64,000 nt of DNA from CAVSUR01 sp963846005 (lineage in GTDB: Bacteria > Actinomycetota > Actinomycetes > Streptosporangiales > Streptosporangiaceae): assembly GCA_963846005.1 (NCBI GenBank), contig CAWJUH010000001.1, forward strand, positions 1,364,001 through 1,428,000. Direction: 5' to 3'. A model generated the notes under the pieces. That model saw only the letters and a list, made by a program, of their open reading frames with translations. It made no database searches and had not been told where the DNA came from. Positions 62,474 through 64,000 of the stretch are shown in pieces. Position numbers and translations under genes: made by a program. Numbering within the stretch: the stretch's first letter is position 1; every line of letters begins with the position of its first letter.

Positions 62474-63292
62474 TTGAGTGACGCATGGATGCACGGCGCC
62501 AGTCAGCTCAGGGCGGCAGCGGACGGCGGCCCGCTGCGCGGAGGCGCCCCCCGGGCGGTCTGGCTGACCGCGGAGGCGGACCCGGCTACGGTGTCGGCGA
62601 GGTCGGCCGCCGAGCGCCTGATCAAGCTCGGGCGCCCGCCGCACCTGGTGTGGAACCCGGTCGCCGGCGAGATCGTCCAGCTGGTCCCGATCGTGCGGGC
62701 CGGCGGCATGCTCGGCTGCCCGGAAGGATTACGGCTGGCCGAGCCCGCGGGCACCGCGGCCGGATGGCCGGCTGAGCTGCCGGCCGGAGCGGGGCCGCCG
62801 CCGGAGCCTGCGCCGTCCCCGGTCGGGCTGCTGGACAGCACGAACGCCGAGGGCCGGCTGTGCGTCCAGATCGCCGTGGTGGGCTACGCCTGGGACCCGT
62901 TCACCTCCGGGCCGATGACCGGCCTGAAGCCGATCCTGGACTGGCTGGACTCGTGGCGGATCTCCCGGCACTGGCCGGCCGGGGCGCCCGAGCCGTTCCC
63001 TTATGCGATCGCGGCCCGGCGGGACCGGCGGCTGTGGGCGCGCGGCGGTCACTTCGGCGCGTCGCAGGTACCCTGCCCCGGGGCAAGCGGGCCGGGCGCG
63101 CTGGACATCACCCGGCTGACCGGCTGCGAGTTCGGCACGGCGGCCCGTCCGGTCCCGCCGGCCCGGGAGGCCCAGCCCGTCCCGGCGGCGCTGGCCGAGC
63201 GGCCCGGCCGCCGGGCCGCCGCGGGCGGCCTCGACGAGCTGCTGGCCGCCCCGACAGCGGACAGGCGCGGCCCGCTGAGCCGCGCCAGCTGA
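62474..63292 (+). CDS. Hypothetical protein with possible PGRP/amidase_2-like fold
   Basis: 272 residues from TTG at 62474 (an in-frame ATG lies at 62489). Segments HLVWNPVAGEIVQLVP, GRLCVQIAVVGYAWDPF and GGHFGASQVPCPGASG follow the order of a peptidoglycan-recognition/amidase_2 domain (strand, strand, GH..cPG motif), but the zinc ligands are not all clear. Residues 98-115 and the C-terminal 45 are Pro/Ala-rich. No signal peptide is seen. A function in peptidoglycan binding is only a suggestion; a structural model would decide. Confidence 0.6.
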   Translation: MSDAWMHGASQLRAAADGGPLRGGAPRAVWLTAEADPATVSARSAAERLIKLGRPPHLVWNPVAGEIVQLVPIVRAGGMLGCPEGLRLAEPAGTAAGWPAELPAGAGPPPEPAPSPVGLLDSTNAEGRLCVQIAVVGYAWDPFTSGPMTGLKPILDWLDSWRISRHWPAGAPEPFPYAIAARRDRRLWARGGHFGASQVPCPGASGPGALDITRLTGCEFGTAARPVPPAREAQPVPAALAERPGRRAAAGGLDELLAAPTADRRGPLSRAS

Positions 63293-63307
63293 CCCCGCCG
63301 CTCCCGG

Positions 63308-63350
63308 TCGTGCGGGAATCTCAGTTCCCGGAGCGGAAAAGTCCGCACGA
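63308..63350. repeat. Intergenic hairpin element, copy C
   Basis: TCGTGCGG (63308-63315) and CCGCACGA (63343-63350) form an 8-bp stem with a 27-nt loop, 16 bp after a stop codon and 33 bp before the next start. GCGGAAAAGTC before the right arm and GATCATGGAATG after it match copy B at 56761-56815. Confidence 0.75.
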
Positions 63351-63383
63351 TCATGGAATGCGGCGGGCCGGTACCGTGGGGAC

Positions 63384-64000
63384 ATGAGTTCTGCTGGGGG
63401 TGCGCCGCTGTCGGCGACGCCGCGCACCAGGCTGCGCCGGTCTCGTGAGCGCGGCCGGACCGACCGGGCCGAGCTGTACGCGGTGCTGGACGCCGGGCTG
63501 GTCTGCCATCTCGGAGTGGTGATCGACGGCGCCCCGGTGGTGCTGCCCACCGGGTACGGCCGCATCGGCGACACGCTCTACCTGCACGGCTCGTCGGCCA
63601 GCCGGGCGCTGCTGGCCGCCGGCGGCCAGCAGGTCTGCGTCACGGTCACGCACCTGGACGGCGTGGTCTGCGCCCGCGCGGTGTTCCACCACTCGGTGAA
63701 CTACCGCAGCGCGGTCGTGTTCGGCACCGCGCGGCTGGTCACCGGCGCGGACGAGCGACTGGCCGCGCTGAAGGCGGTCACCGAGCAGCTCGCGCCCGGC
63801 CAGTGGGCCTACGCCAGGAAGCCCAGCCGCAAGGAGCTGGCGGCCACCGCGGTGCTGTCGCTGCCGCTGGCCGAGGCGTCGGTCAAGGTCAGAACCGGGC
63901 CGCCCAAGGACGACGACGAGGATTACGGCAAGGAAATCTGGGCGGGAGTCGTCCCGGCCCGGCTGGCGTTCAGCGAGCCCCAGCCCGACCCGGCCCTGCG
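63384..64000 (+). CDS. Pyridoxamine 5'-phosphate oxidase family protein (3' truncated by window edge)
   Basis: Open from ATG at 63384 to the end of the window (205 codons, no stop). The split-barrel flavin-binding segments are LDAGLVCHLGVVIDGAPVVL, PTGYGRIGDTLYLHGS, and VTVTHLDGVVCARAVFHHSV, followed by NYRSAVVFGTARLVTGADER. It is the group of flavin-nucleotide-binding proteins related to nitroimidazole-resistance (Nim) proteins. A second protein of the same superfamily, not closely similar, is encoded at 33746-34330. A hairpin element lies just upstream. Confidence 0.85.
   Translation, partial: MSSAGGAPLSATPRTRLRRSRERGRTDRAELYAVLDAGLVCHLGVVIDGAPVVLPTGYGRIGDTLYLHGSSASRALLAAGGQQVCVTVTHLDGVVCARAVFHHSVNYRSAVVFGTARLVTGADERLAALKAVTEQLAPGQWAYARKPSRKELAATAVLSLPLAEASVKVRTGPPKDDDEDYGKEIWAGVVPARLAFSEPQPDPAL

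Overview
The window is about 64 kb of very GC-rich DNA with strongly G/C-biased third codon positions, many GTG starts and many 4-base ATGA/GTGA gene overlaps. This points to a soil-type actinomycete. Supporting evidence is a mycothiol ligase gene (mshC), a probable 10-methyl fatty acid gene pair (bfaA/bfaB), an XRE regulator of the DUF5753 type, and the actinobacterial order rimP-nusA-ylxR-infB-DUF503-rbfA-DHH-truB-ribF-rpsO-pnp-M16 protease-dapB. I cannot fix the genus from the sequence alone; a Streptosporangiales-like lineage is a guess.

Layout. Positions 1-29246 are mostly a minus-strand housekeeping block. It runs from dxr, rseP and ispG (MEP isoprenoid pathway and a site-2 protease) through a secreted hydrolase, a GNAT protein and a HelR-like RNA polymerase recycling ATPase. 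It then passes through the large translation/RNA block (rimP to truB, ribF, rpsO, pnp), an M16 protease, dapB and a DUF2277 gene. Plus-strand islands inside it are a SigE-like sigma factor with a membrane partner, two ferritin-like genes and a DUF5753 regulator. Positions 29427-44451 carry a class II DAHP synthase, bfaB-bfaA, a racemase, a DUF4192 protein, an amidase-mshC pair, a YbaK deacylase, a CPBP protease and a large multi-spanning GT-C-like protein.

Positions 44456-56738 are the most interesting accessory unit. A divergent ROK regulator faces a nine-gene operon. The operon encodes a lipoprotein solute-binding protein, two permeases, two ATPases (peptide/oligosaccharide-type ABC importer), a GH4 glycosidase, a BadF-type kinase, a second GH4 glycosidase and a PfkB-type kinase. 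A perfect inverted repeat (GTTAGGA-5-TCCTAAC) lies in the divergent region and overlaps a good candidate promoter. I infer a route in which an ABC-imported glycoside is phosphorylated inside the cell by ATP and then cut by NAD-dependent GH4 enzymes. The substrate is unknown. After it come a FAD oxidoreductase, a SpoU rRNA methylase, a VWA/solute-binding fusion, an aminoglycoside-phosphotransferase-like protein, a possible PGRP-fold protein and a truncated PPOX-family gene.

Four conserved genes (truB, the first ABC ATPase gene, the SpoU methylase gene and the phosphotransferase gene) are each broken by one single-base indel at a GC-rich site. This many in 64 kb suggests sequence or assembly errors more than real decay. 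Repeats include a three-copy palindromic 31-bp array, an 18-bp x6 array inside truB, a 56-bp duplication at a convergent gene junction and a dispersed family of hairpin elements. I saw no tRNA, rRNA, CRISPR array or transposase.
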